From contig NZ_BAABBN010000012.1 in the NCBI RefSeq assembly GCF_039537985.1, positions 310,001-374,000 on the forward strand: a stretch of DNA of 64,000 nt, in the 5' to 3' direction. Shown one piece after another: positions 52,125 through 61,312 of the stretch. The first letter of the stretch is position 1. Each line of letters begins with the position of its first letter. The translations under genes and the position numbers were made by a program. Source of the DNA: Litoribacillus peritrichatus (lineage in GTDB: Bacteria; Pseudomonadota; Gammaproteobacteria; Pseudomonadales; Litoribrevibacteraceae). The notes below the pieces were generated by a model. It was not told the origin of the DNA and did no database searches. It saw only the letters and a list, made by a program, of their open reading frames with translations.

Positions 52125-53138
52125 ATGAAAAGTTTGATTTTAGAACACCTGAACAATCACCAAAGCAGCTGGAGTTTAGGCACGTTCGGTGCCTTAGGTG
52201 AGTTTCTCTACGATGAAGGGGAAGAACGGCTTATAACACCAAACGATCAATCACCAAACGATCCGCTCACCATTGCAACCAGCCGTGGCGCGCTGCGCAT
52301 CGAAAACCTCACGGAATGCACCGCTGTAGCCTACGAAACCTCCCGTAAAGATCGCGACCTTTGGGGGCAAGCGGTTGCGTTTTGTTTGCCTGAAAGCTCA
52401 GCCAAAATGCATCACCGTGAAACCATTACCGAGCTCGGGCCTGATCAACACAGTATTCTGGAAGCAAACCAAGCTGATGTTTTGTTTGATTTAGGGCTAA
52501 AAACCCCTTACGTCGATGTCTGCATCCGAACCTCGACCCCAGAGTTAATCACCGCACTCAGAGCCGCTGAAGGCACCGACATTCTGGCTGAAGACAACGT
52601 TGCGTTTGGACATATTTTAAAACATCACCCACATAGAGCCTTTTTATCCCGGATAGGTCGCCTTGAAGTTTATCAGCCCATCGGGATCGAAAAATCCCCC
52701 GAAGGACCACACACCCACGTACTTCCTAAACTGCTCGCATCCGGTTTGCATCACCCGGCGAACTCCCCCATCCCTAAAGGGTTAATCTCAGGTCTGATGC
52801 TTTATCCTGCCTCTCCGTGTTTTGATGCAGTAGGAAATCAGACTCCATTCGATCTCAACGCCCATCAGTGTTTCCAACAAATACTCAAACAATATGGTCT
52901 GCCAGATTACCTCGATGAAAAAGAACGCATTATCGCTGCTCTGAATCATTCAGAAAGCGCCGGCAACTACCCTGCTCCGGCTAATCGCTTAAGACGGCTT
53001 GCCGCCAGAATAGCGCTACGCCAGCGATTTCATGTTGTAGGCGATTCCAACCAGCTACAACAATGGCGAACAAGGTTCGATCGACCAGAAAATAAATCTC
53101 AAGAAAGCCAACCAGAACACGCAGGAGCGCACGAATGA
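52125..53138 (+). CDS. unknown protein in the B12 operon
   Basis: This 337-residue protein lies between btuC and btuD and overlaps btuD by 4 bp (ATGA), so it is translated with the transporter. It has no signal or membrane span. Seen features: HQSSWSLGTFGALGEFLYDE near the N-terminus, LTIATSRGALRIENLTE, a His-rich central stretch (FGHILKHHPHRAF) and VYQPIGIEKSPEGPHTHVLP with several histidines. The End is Gln/Glu-rich. It may be a corrinoid or cobalt-handling partner; this is only inferred from operon place and histidines. I do not recognise the family with confidence. Confidence 0.7.
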   Translation: MKSLILEHLNNHQSSWSLGTFGALGEFLYDEGEERLITPNDQSPNDPLTIATSRGALRIENLTECTAVAYETSRKDRDLWGQAVAFCLPESSAKMHHRETITELGPDQHSILEANQADVLFDLGLKTPYVDVCIRTSTPELITALRAAEGTDILAEDNVAFGHILKHHPHRAFLSRIGRLEVYQPIGIEKSPEGPHTHVLPKLLASGLHHPANSPIPKGLISGLMLYPASPCFDAVGNQTPFDLNAHQCFQQILKQYGLPDYLDEKERIIAALNHSESAGNYPAPANRLRRLAARIALRQRFHVVGDSNQLQQWRTRFDRPENKSQESQPEHAGAHE

Positions 53139-53989
53139 CTTCAAAAAACGCCCCTCTTCTGAGCTGTACAAAGCTGACGTTTTCATACCCCAAAAACGTT
53201 GTGCTCGACAATATTTCACTCGAATTTGGCATACAAAGCCAACACCTAAATGCTCAGGAAAACAACAAAACCAGCGGTGAGTTTGTGGGCTTAATTGGGG
53301 CGAACGGTGCGGGCAAGTCCACCTTGCTTAAATTACTCACAGGCATATCAAAGCCCAATCAAGGGGAAGTAACACTCTCAGGCGCATCGCTGAAAACATT
53401 CAAGCGAAAACTCATCGCCCAATACATTTCATTTGTACCACAAGATACCAGCATTGATTATGCATTCTCGGTTCGGGAGGTAGTCGCAATGGGTCGACAC
53501 CCGCATCTGAAGTCCTTTGAACCTGAAGGTGAGTACGACCAGTCCCGCATAATGCATGCAATGGAAAAGACCGACCTGCTCAAGATGGCCGATCGAAGTG
53601 TCACGGAACTGTCTGGTGGTGAGCGGCAACGGGTATTTATTGCCAGGGCCCTAGCTCAGGAAACGCCCATTCTCATCCTCGATGAACCCACCGCCAGCCT
53701 GGATTTGTGCCACCAGCTTGAAGTATTAGCGCTGCTGAAAACGTTGGCCAGAGAAGGACATGTCATCATAACGGCAATTCATGATCTGAACATGGCAGCG
53801 CGATTTTGCGACCGATTAATCATACTGGCGAACCAGCAAGTTGTAGCGGATGGCAAACCGGAAGAAATACTCACAGAGAGCCACCTTCGCCAACATTTCT
53901 CTGTGGAAGCCAGAGTCGATAAAAGCGACGAAGATGGGTTTATCCGTATAACAGCGTTACAGCCAGTAAGTCACATTTGCTCAGCGTAG
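53135..53989 (+). CDS. btuD: ABC-transporter ATPase for cobalamin
   Basis: This 284-residue ABC ATPase has Walker A (GLIGANGAGKSTLLKLLTG, residues 49-68), Q-loop (YISFVPQDT), signature LSGGERQRVFIARALAQETP, Walker B (ILILDEPTASLD) and the switch His (AIHDLNMA). It is paired with btuC, as in BtuCD, and powers B12 uptake. The insert HLNAQENNKTSGE near residues 36-48 is longer than usual. The gene ends 9 bp before the convergent barrel gene. Confidence 0.93.
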   Translation: MTSKNAPLLSCTKLTFSYPKNVVLDNISLEFGIQSQHLNAQENNKTSGEFVGLIGANGAGKSTLLKLLTGISKPNQGEVTLSGASLKTFKRKLIAQYISFVPQDTSIDYAFSVREVVAMGRHPHLKSFEPEGEYDQSRIMHAMEKTDLLKMADRSVTELSGGERQRVFIARALAQETPILILDEPTASLDLCHQLEVLALLKTLAREGHVIITAIHDLNMAARFCDRLIILANQQVVADGKPEEILTESHLRQHFSVEARVDKSDEDGFIRITALQPVSHICSA

Positions 53990-53998
53990 ACTGAAGAC

Positions 53999-55255
53999 TC
54001 AGTAATACCACTCCCAGGTCAGCTGAACATGGTCATCATCACGAATGGCATAAATCTGATCTGCATCGTGAGTACTTTGGAACATCCTAACGTCCAGGCT
54101 GCCTTTAAAGCTTTCGCCAAATCGACGACTCGCTTCAATCAAAAAGCTGTAAGCGTTGTGATCAAGATCAGAACTGAAACCGGCCAAAAGTTCACTGCTT
54201 TGAATATCATTCAAAGCAAGCCGAGAACCAAAGAAGATATCATTTTGGAAGGCAGAACCCGGGTCATCAAAATCGCCTTCGCCGCGAGAATCCCAGCTGT
54301 ATTCAACCAGCCAACCTAAATCTGCAGCACTTTCAAATACACCCACGTAGGTATACTCAAAACCCGCCTGAGTAGCAAAAAAATCCTCTTCGTCTGTGCC
54401 ACGATAGATGGTCTCAAACTTCCATAACCACTCATCTATAGTGGCCTGAACATCAATCCCGACTTGATCCATCTGGTTGTAATACTGTTTCAGCACCACT
54501 TCGCCATCTTCAAACGTTGGCGTTAACACCGGATCACGATTGGTTCCGTGGAACCAGTAGGTTCCGACATCAAAGTCGCCCAGTGTGTGAGTCCACCTGG
54601 CAGCCACATCCAAATGCTTTTCTTCTGCAGAGGATTCATATTCCACATCATCGGTATCAACCCTGACAGGACCACGAAGACGACCATCTTCACCCGGAAA
54701 AGTACGCTCACGAAAGCCCGGCAACAAGAACAGATCCACAATCCCCCAGTCATTCACCACCGAAAGGTTGATCATTTGCTGGCCTAATTTGTCTTCACCA
54801 TCAAAATCTTCAACTGCATCTGTTTGGTTAATGACATCCACCAAATGCTGGAACTCAGTCACCCCCCAGAACTCTTTTCGAATGCCTGCACGAAGCTCCC
54901 AGTCATCACCTGCATGTATGTATGAAAGCTCTCGGATATCCCCATGAGAACGTTCACTGTCCTGACCGTCTGCTCGAATAAAGGGTTTGAAGGTGACACT
55001 GTCATTACCATCGTTCCAGCCCCAATACACCTCAGGCTCCGCAAATACTGACGCTTGACCATGATTTAACTGATCCTCGTATTGAGCGGTCTCAAAAAAA
55101 TACCGTCCCTCAACACCCACCCGGCCGGAGAATTCAAACTCGGCCGATTGAACGTTGACGCCCAGCAGCATGGATGCTGCCAGGGCCGATATTTTAGTCA
55201 CGCGATTAAGTGCTGATTCAGTTGTTTTCGTGCTTGTTATTATTGTCGTACTCAT
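53999..55255 (-). CDS. outer-membrane beta-barrel protein of the RND operon
   Basis: This 418-residue protein has a signal peptide (to about VQSAE). The mature part is Trp/Tyr/Asp-rich, with repeated strands, and ends with an aromatic residue (LTWEWYY), typical of outer-membrane barrels. It is third in a minus-strand operon with the MMPL transporter and LolA-like protein. In this layout it may be the outer-membrane outlet or acceptor for what the RND protein moves. No family name is certain. Confidence 0.7.
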   Translation of the reverse strand: MSTTIITSTKTTESALNRVTKISALAASMLLGVNVQSAEFEFSGRVGVEGRYFFETAQYEDQLNHGQASVFAEPEVYWGWNDGNDSVTFKPFIRADGQDSERSHGDIRELSYIHAGDDWELRAGIRKEFWGVTEFQHLVDVINQTDAVEDFDGEDKLGQQMINLSVVNDWGIVDLFLLPGFRERTFPGEDGRLRGPVRVDTDDVEYESSAEEKHLDVAARWTHTLGDFDVGTYWFHGTNRDPVLTPTFEDGEVVLKQYYNQMDQVGIDVQATIDEWLWKFETIYRGTDEEDFFATQAGFEYTYVGVFESAADLGWLVEYSWDSRGEGDFDDPGSAFQNDIFFGSRLALNDIQSSELLAGFSSDLDHNAYSFLIEASRRFGESFKGSLDVRMFQSTHDADQIYAIRDDDHVQLTWEWYY

Positions 55256-55260
55256 AACAT

Positions 55261-56085
55261 TTATCGAACTCGTTTCAGAGAGTTACGATTAAAGTCTCCA
55301 TCTTCCAGGCCAGTCTTAAAGGCATAATTATCCCACTTCAACTCAGTGCTTTTACCGTTCTGATGATTCACCATCTGCATAAGGTCAGCGCGCCAATGTT
55401 TACCTAAATAGCGCTGATAATCCACATAAGTTAACGTTTTCAGCAATGAGTTTTTACGGTCGTAAAAATCGATCTTCTGAACTCGATATTCTTCTTTATC
55501 AATCCAAACGACGCGACGAGTATAACCGGAGTTTTCATCAACCGGGTACTGTTCCACCATAAAACTGTCCAGGCCATGAACCACTTCATCACCTAAATAT
55601 TTATAAGTGTACTTTTCAACTTCAAACGAACTGAGATCTTCAAAGGCAAATTCTGACCCCATAAAAGGGCCGGATTTATTACGTGAAGCAATTCTTTTCA
55701 CGCGCTTTAGCGAGGGTAAATACAACCACTGGTCATCAGCACCCACCGGATGAGAAAAGCTCAAAAAAGCCGTTCCTTTTACATCTCGCGGTTTATTAAA
55801 GATGGTTAAACTCTTATCACCGTCGCCTTTCACTTCCAGGTTCCGCATTTTAATTTCACGGATGCTCTCCTGCCCTTGCTGGTTTCTCAACACCATCAAC
55901 ATATCCGATGTACTGTCGACCCAGCCCAGATCCCGTAACTTGGCCTCTTTTGAAATATCCAGGCCTTTTTGTTCTTCAGCAGTCAAAGCAAAAGACAGAT
56001 TACTTACCAGGGCCAGAGTCACGCCAGCCAAAATCGCTTTAAAGCCAGATTTCTTTTGTAAATTTGGTTTTATTACTGCAGTCAT
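55261..56085 (-). CDS. LolA-like outer-membrane lipoprotein-sorting family protein
   Basis: This 274-residue protein has a signal peptide (to about SFALTA). The mature domain matches the LolA-like half-barrel family (QGQESIREIKMRNLEVKGDG; LYLPSLKRVKRIASRNKSGP; TYVDYQRYLGKHWRADLMQM), annotated as outer membrane lipoprotein-sorting. It is periplasmic and could carry a lipid or hydrophobic molecule between the RND protein and the barrel protein. It has 5 bp to the barrel gene downstream. Confidence 0.83.
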   Translation of the reverse strand: MTAVIKPNLQKKSGFKAILAGVTLALVSNLSFALTAEEQKGLDISKEAKLRDLGWVDSTSDMLMVLRNQQGQESIREIKMRNLEVKGDGDKSLTIFNKPRDVKGTAFLSFSHPVGADDQWLYLPSLKRVKRIASRNKSGPFMGSEFAFEDLSSFEVEKYTYKYLGDEVVHGLDSFMVEQYPVDENSGYTRRVVWIDKEEYRVQKIDFYDRKNSLLKTLTYVDYQRYLGKHWRADLMQMVNHQNGKSTELKWDNYAFKTGLEDGDFNRNSLKRVR

Positions 56086-56116
56086 ATTCGTTCTCCTATC
56101 GTCTTAAAACAGACGC

Positions 56117-58483
56117 TTATACCGTTACTTCGGAAGAATTATTTTTTGTTTCTGAATGCTCACCTGATGCTTTTGATACATCGGCGTTAGCCTTCTTTTT
56201 TTCTACGGATTTATCAATGGCCATCAATAATGGAGGCAAGAATAAGAAATCCACGACCAGAGCAATGAAGATGGTCATCGCGGTCAACATGCCCATATCT
56301 GCGTTCATCTTAAAGGTGGACTGCGCCAACACCATGAACCCGGCAACCAACACAAAGGTGGTGATCCAAAGCGCAGTCCCCACGTTACCAAAGGCATAAT
56401 GGACTGCGGCCATGGAATCGGCCTGGCCTTCACGACGGGCACGGAGGTACTTACTTAAAAAGTGAACCGTATCATCGACCACAATACCCAAGGTCATGCC
56501 CGCAACGACCGACAAACTCATGCCAATCTGACCATTTGCAAGACCCCAGATACCAAACGCCATTGCAGCAGGCACCAAATTGGGAATCAGGCTGACTAAA
56601 CCATAGCGCCAGCTCTTCAAAGCAAATCCCAGCAACACAGAAATCAGTAGTAAAGCAATGGTGGTACCACCCAGCATACTTATGATGCTGCGTTGCCCAA
56701 TATGAGCAAACATCAAACTTGGGCTGGCAATATCCACTTGATACTGCGGAGCATTCACCGCAAACCAATCGTTAATACTCTTCTCTGCGGCAATCATTTC
56801 ATTGCTTGATAAGTTCTCATAAGTAGCGACGACACGCGTGGAAGATTTTGCAACGTCCAGCTGATTGTTCAAGTCTAAACCGTAAGGCAACGACATTTCG
56901 TACAGAAGCAAGTATTGTGCGGCCATTTCCTGATTGGTTGGCAATTTATACCAGGCAGGATCATCGGCGTGCATATTCATATTCAAACGCTTCAAAGTGT
57001 CCGTAATGGTATTTACGTGATCCATTTTAGGCTGAGAACGCAACCAGTCGCTGAAATCGGAAACCGTTTTAAGAAATTGCGGGCTGTTAATGCCACTTTG
57101 CTCGCCTGACTTGATTGAAAGTTCCAGCACTGTCATACCAGATACATTTTCTTGCATGAAGTCGGTGGCTGAACGGTAAGGTACCGTTTCATCAAAGTAC
57201 TTCACAAAGTCATCATTCAGTTCATTGTTAGGAATAAACGCTGCCGAAGCGATGATCAACACGCTCACCAATGGCAATAGCAACTTACGTTTGCTCACCA
57301 CAAAGTTAGCAAGTGCCGTCATATTGTCTTGCTTATCTTCTTCTTGAACTTTCACCCGAATAGGCAGCACCGTCAGTAATGCAGGGAACACCGTGACCGA
57401 GAATACAAACGCCAACATCACGCCGATTGCCACCAAGTTGCCCAAATCCCAAAACGGCGGAGAATCCGAAAAGTTCATGGTTAAAAAGCCAATGGCGGTT
57501 GTAATGCTGGTCAGAAAGATCGGCTGTAAGTTAACTTCCAAGCTGCGTCTGATGGCTTGTCGTTTTTCAGCACCGTGGCGCATTTCATAGAACATGGACG
57601 TTAAGATATGAATACAGTCAGCCACGGCCAGTGTCAGAATCATGGTCGGAGCAGAGGAAGACGGCCCTGTCAGGTAAAAGCCCATCCACCCGGCCAAACC
57701 CATGGTCGCAGCAATGCTCATGATAATGATCGTCACGGTGGCGATCGTGCCAGAGATGGTCCGTAGCAAAACCCCAATCACAATGATCACAACCAAGAAC
57801 ATTAGTGGAATCAAAGTCGAGCCATCATTCATAGCGGCTTCAGAGAAGGCGGTGTTCATCATCACCATACCCGACAAGTACACTTCCGTGCCCGGATTTT
57901 CTGCCAGAAATTGCGCCTTCATTTCACGGACTTTCGAAGCTACTTCCGGAAACTCGACGATAGGATCAATACCTGGAAATTGCACCGTAACATTGACTAC
58001 CGACACATGGCCCAATTCCGAGACAATTTTATTGACCAATTGGGGCTCACTAATGGCAATCCGCTTAATGTTTTCAAGCTGTGCGGCATTGAGACGATCC
58101 GGGTTCATCACCAGATCTTCAACGATCATGTCGTCTTCTTCAGCGTAGGTATATTGAAAGTTTGTCACCGAATCAACACGGGTTGAATACGGCACCTGCC
58201 AAGCATCTTTGGTCAACTTCTTGAGTGCACCCAAATGTTCAGGAGTAAACACATTACCGTCTGCTGGCACTACCACAAAAGAAACATTATCACTCTTGGT
58301 ATAGACTTTTTGCATGGATTCAAAAGCGATTAGCTGAGGGTTATCCTCACCAAAAAACACTCGATAATCACTTTTAAAAACAAGGTGTTGAGCCCCGCTT
58401 GCGGCCGTAAAGACGAGTATTAAACTCACCAAAATGACCCATATGGGATGTTTCCCCACAAAATCAAATATCTTATCTTTCAT
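56117..58483 (-). CDS. RND-superfamily (MMPL/HpnN-like) transporter
   Basis: This 788-residue inner-membrane transporter has two halves, each with one N-terminal span, a large periplasmic loop and a group of five spans. Family segments are TMILTLAVADCIHILTSMFY in the first half and AGMTLGIVVDDTVHFLSKYL in the second, with the proton-relay Asp residues (AVAD, VVDD). AGGAGG precedes the ATG at 58483; an alternative start at 58498 lies inside the operator. It is the first gene of the operon with the LolA-like and barrel genes and probably moves a lipid or hydrophobic compound. Confidence 0.9.
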   Translation of the reverse strand: MKDKIFDFVGKHPIWVILVSLILVFTAASGAQHLVFKSDYRVFFGEDNPQLIAFESMQKVYTKSDNVSFVVVPADGNVFTPEHLGALKKLTKDAWQVPYSTRVDSVTNFQYTYAEEDDMIVEDLVMNPDRLNAAQLENIKRIAISEPQLVNKIVSELGHVSVVNVTVQFPGIDPIVEFPEVASKVREMKAQFLAENPGTEVYLSGMVMMNTAFSEAAMNDGSTLIPLMFLVVIIVIGVLLRTISGTIATVTIIIMSIAATMGLAGWMGFYLTGPSSSAPTMILTLAVADCIHILTSMFYEMRHGAEKRQAIRRSLEVNLQPIFLTSITTAIGFLTMNFSDSPPFWDLGNLVAIGVMLAFVFSVTVFPALLTVLPIRVKVQEEDKQDNMTALANFVVSKRKLLLPLVSVLIIASAAFIPNNELNDDFVKYFDETVPYRSATDFMQENVSGMTVLELSIKSGEQSGINSPQFLKTVSDFSDWLRSQPKMDHVNTITDTLKRLNMNMHADDPAWYKLPTNQEMAAQYLLLYEMSLPYGLDLNNQLDVAKSSTRVVATYENLSSNEMIAAEKSINDWFAVNAPQYQVDIASPSLMFAHIGQRSIISMLGGTTIALLLISVLLGFALKSWRYGLVSLIPNLVPAAMAFGIWGLANGQIGMSLSVVAGMTLGIVVDDTVHFLSKYLRARREGQADSMAAVHYAFGNVGTALWITTFVLVAGFMVLAQSTFKMNADMGMLTAMTIFIALVVDFLFLPPLLMAIDKSVEKKKANADVSKASGEHSETKNNSSEVTV

Positions 58484-58497
58484 TGCCCCTCCTAACA

Positions 58498-58510
58498 TGA
58501 CGAATCGTCA
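58498..58510. promoter_or_regulatory. TetR operator at the RND promoter
   Basis: TGACGAATCGTCA (TGACG-N3-CGTCA), just upstream of the RND ribosome site and next to a -10-like TATAAG on the minus strand. Confidence 0.75.
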
Positions 58511-58588
58511 CTTATAATGTAAAAAAATACGGCGAAATATTCAGCCCTTTCAGGCTGGAACAATGTCACCGTAATTTTATCTTTTTTA

Positions 58589-59341
58589 TTAAATCTGCAA
58601 TTCCCGGCCCAATCGCTTAATCAGCAAAAGTTCCCCAGGGAAAATCTCTTCCAAAGCCTTTCTTAACCCTGCTCTGTAATCATGATCTTTGGTAAACGGC
58701 GCCCACTGTAAACCATCAAACAACAAGTTATTCTGATTAAACAATTCTCGCTCAACGATCAGGCCATTACTGCCTTCGCACTGTTCTACATCGTCCGACA
58801 ACAAACCAATGGTGCCGTGGCCTACCGACCAATTCGCAAAACAAACCTGCTGTATATTCATGTGTTCCGGCAACGTAAAACTGCCACTGGCCAACGCTTC
58901 TTCAACAATGCTGTGAATCGCGCCCAACAGCTTAAATTCAAGCTGTTCCTGTTGGCCTAACCGCTCCTCACTGCACTTACCGTATACATTTGGGCTTTTT
59001 GCACATTGCGCCGTTTTAAACAACGCCGGATGCAAAATGGCATACAACAAATACGAGAAGTTCACTAACATCATTCTTTCACGCGGGCAGCCCTGAAACT
59101 GAGCCGCACGACAAAATAAATCTGCCAAGATCGACATGGCGTAATTACTGATCGCCAAAATCAGGTCTTCTTTACCTAAAAAGTGTTTATAAACCGTGCC
59201 TTTTGAGAATGGCACGCCGGAAACAACTTTATCCATCGTTAAGTTCTCAACACCATTTCGTTGAATAATCTCAATTGCGGCTTCGATGATTTGTTGCTCT
59301 CGCGCCCTAAGGCTGTTTTCGTCTAATAGTCTTGGTGCCAT
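58589..59341 (-). CDS. TetR-family regulator of the RND operon
   Basis: This 250-residue regulator has an N-terminal HTH (IIEAAIEIIQRNGVENLTMD and FSKGTVYKHFLGKEDLILAI). Its larger than usual C-terminal ligand domain (residues 60-250) contains several cysteines (LFCRAAQFQGC; AQCAKSPNVYGKC). Operators of the type TGACG-N3-CGTCA lie upstream of its own start (two) and of the RND gene (one), so it probably represses both. The inducer is unknown but may be the molecule that the RND system transports. Confidence 0.92.
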   Translation of the reverse strand: MAPRLLDENSLRAREQQIIEAAIEIIQRNGVENLTMDKVVSGVPFSKGTVYKHFLGKEDLILAISNYAMSILADLFCRAAQFQGCPRERMMLVNFSYLLYAILHPALFKTAQCAKSPNVYGKCSEERLGQQEQLEFKLLGAIHSIVEEALASGSFTLPEHMNIQQVCFANWSVGHGTIGLLSDDVEQCEGSNGLIVERELFNQNNLLFDGLQWAPFTKDHDYRAGLRKALEEIFPGELLLIKRLGRELQI

Positions 59342-59350
59342 AATTTTAGG

Positions 59351-59377
59351 TGACGATCCGTCAGTGACGTTTCGTCA
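59351..59377. promoter_or_regulatory. two adjacent TetR operators upstream of tetR
   Basis: TGACGATCCGTCA (59351-59363) and TGACGTTTCGTCA (59365-59377), one base apart, both TGACG-N3-CGTCA. The second directly abuts the -10 on its downstream side. Confidence 0.8.
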
Positions 59378-59405
59378 ATAATAAAAAGTTAGAGTTTAAA
59401 GTCAA
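59378..59405 (-). promoter_or_regulatory. tetR promoter
   Basis: On the minus strand TTGACT (59400-59405), a 16-bp spacer and TATTAT (59378-59383). The two operators cover the start of transcription. Confidence 0.6.
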
Positions 59406-59545
59406 CGATAAAATCAAAATTACCGCCAAAAGGTCATTTGCATTAGATCTATCATGTATGACAGGTCATACTCCCATTTTATTACATTCGACCTCAGAAT
59501 CCTTTTGGTATTTTCACTCACTATCACATTCAAAAAATTATCCAG

Positions 59546-61312
59546 ATGACAAAAACAAGCGTTGGCCAATTGCTTCCTGTATTGCGATGGGCAAAAAACT
59601 ACAATCGGGCAACTTTAGTGGAAGATGTCATTGCTGCTCTGGTGATCACCATGATGCTGATTCCTCAGTCCCTAGCATATGCTTTATTAGCTGGGTTGCC
59701 TCCTCAGCTCGGTCTGTACGCCAGCATGTTGCCCCTATTGGCTTACGCGCTGTTTGGTTCGAGCGGGCCGTTATCAGTGGGACCTTTTGCGATCACCTCC
59801 ATTATGACCGCAACGGCTTTAGGTTCGGCATTTTCAACCCCTGAACTGGGTACTACATTGAGTAATGACCAATACATCATGGGCGCAGCTGTATTGGCAG
59901 CGATGTCCGGTGGGTTTTTATTGGCCTTTGGCATCTTCCGACTGGGGTTTTTAACCAACTTCATCAGCTTTCCGGTAGTCACCGGATTTATCTCGGCATC
60001 AGCGCTGGTCATCGCTTCCAGTCAATTCGGCAATATATTGGGTATCGAACTCGACACCTCAAGCTTCTTTAATGTTTTAAGTTCTACCTTTCAAAACATC
60101 AGCGAGCTTAATACTTACACGTTGATGATTGGCCTTAGCGCCTTTATCTTTTTGTTTTTCTTTCCGAAACTCTTGAATCTTTTTATTTTCAAAATCACTC
60201 AGTCCCGCTTCCTGGCGGAAACATTAAGCAAAACAACACCGCTATTGGCGATGTTGGTGTCCATTTTGGCCGTCTTTTTTTGGGATCTTTCAAAGCAAGG
60301 CATTGTGGTCGTTGGTGATATTCCGGCCGGCTTACCCTCCATAGCTTTACCCGATGTGCAATCAATGCATTGGGAATCCGCAACGTGGAAAAGTCTGGCC
60401 AGCTCCGCCCTCCTCATCAGCATCATTGGCTTCGTCAGTTCTTTATCCGCAGCACAATCTTTTGCCGCTAAACAAAGGCAACGAATTAACCCGAATCAGG
60501 AAGCTGTGGCACTCGGCATGTCTAATCTGACCTCAGGAATTTCAGGGGCTTTTCCGGTATCAGCCAGCCTGTCCAGATCAGCAGTCAACTTTAAAGCGGG
60601 CGCTAAAACACCGGCAGCAAGCGGTTTTACTGCCATCGGCATCGCAATCAGTGGCTTATTTTTAACCCCTTATTTATTTTACTTACCCGTAGCAACGCTG
60701 GCTGCCATGATTTTAGTGGCTGTGCTTTCATTATTTGATTTCAAAGCCATTCAGCGTACTTGGGAATTTAACCGGAAAGATTTTTCTGCGCTCATGGTTA
60801 CTATGGTTGTTACACTGGCCAGCGGGGTAGAATGGGGATTGATCAGTGGTGTGTTGTTATCCATAGGTTTGCACCTATACCGCTCCAGTCATCCTTATGT
60901 GGCGATTTTGGGTCGGGTGCCCACCACAGAGCATTTCAGAAACGTCGAACGTTACAATGTCATCACGCACCCGGAAGTCGTTTCTTTCCGAATCGACGCC
61001 AGCCTGTATTTTGCCAACGCAAGGTTTTTGGAGGATAAAGTGAACGAGTTAGTCGCCTCTCATCCAGACGCCAAACACTTGGTATTGATGTGTTACTCCA
61101 TTAACGACATCGACGCCAGTGCACTTGAAACCCTGTTTGAGATTAACCAATACTTGAAAGATGCCAACATGAAATTTCATCTTTCAGAAGTCAAAGGCCC
61201 GATTTTAGACCGCTTAAAACGCAGTAACTTTCTCGATCAATTGTCAGGAAACCTGTATTTAAGCCATTATCAGGCCTGGACAGACCTCACCGGGTTACCG
61301 CTTAAAAATTAA
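59546..61312 (+). CDS. SulP-family anion permease with STAS domain
   Basis: This 588-residue inner-membrane transporter has the SulP start (LVEDVIAALVITMMLIPQSL, YALLAGLPPQLGLYASMLPL), about 10-12 spans, then a cytosolic STAS domain over residues 460-575 (VVSFRIDASLYFANARFLED; LVLMCYSINDIDASALETLF). Members carry sulfate, bicarbonate or dicarboxylates; substrate cannot be told here. It is monocistronic and converges by 4 bp on the next gene. Confidence 0.93.
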   Translation: MTKTSVGQLLPVLRWAKNYNRATLVEDVIAALVITMMLIPQSLAYALLAGLPPQLGLYASMLPLLAYALFGSSGPLSVGPFAITSIMTATALGSAFSTPELGTTLSNDQYIMGAAVLAAMSGGFLLAFGIFRLGFLTNFISFPVVTGFISASALVIASSQFGNILGIELDTSSFFNVLSSTFQNISELNTYTLMIGLSAFIFLFFFPKLLNLFIFKITQSRFLAETLSKTTPLLAMLVSILAVFFWDLSKQGIVVVGDIPAGLPSIALPDVQSMHWESATWKSLASSALLISIIGFVSSLSAAQSFAAKQRQRINPNQEAVALGMSNLTSGISGAFPVSASLSRSAVNFKAGAKTPAASGFTAIGIAISGLFLTPYLFYLPVATLAAMILVAVLSLFDFKAIQRTWEFNRKDFSALMVTMVVTLASGVEWGLISGVLLSIGLHLYRSSHPYVAILGRVPTTEHFRNVERYNVITHPEVVSFRIDASLYFANARFLEDKVNELVASHPDAKHLVLMCYSINDIDASALETLFEINQYLKDANMKFHLSEVKGPILDRLKRSNFLDQLSGNLYLSHYQAWTDLTGLPLKN

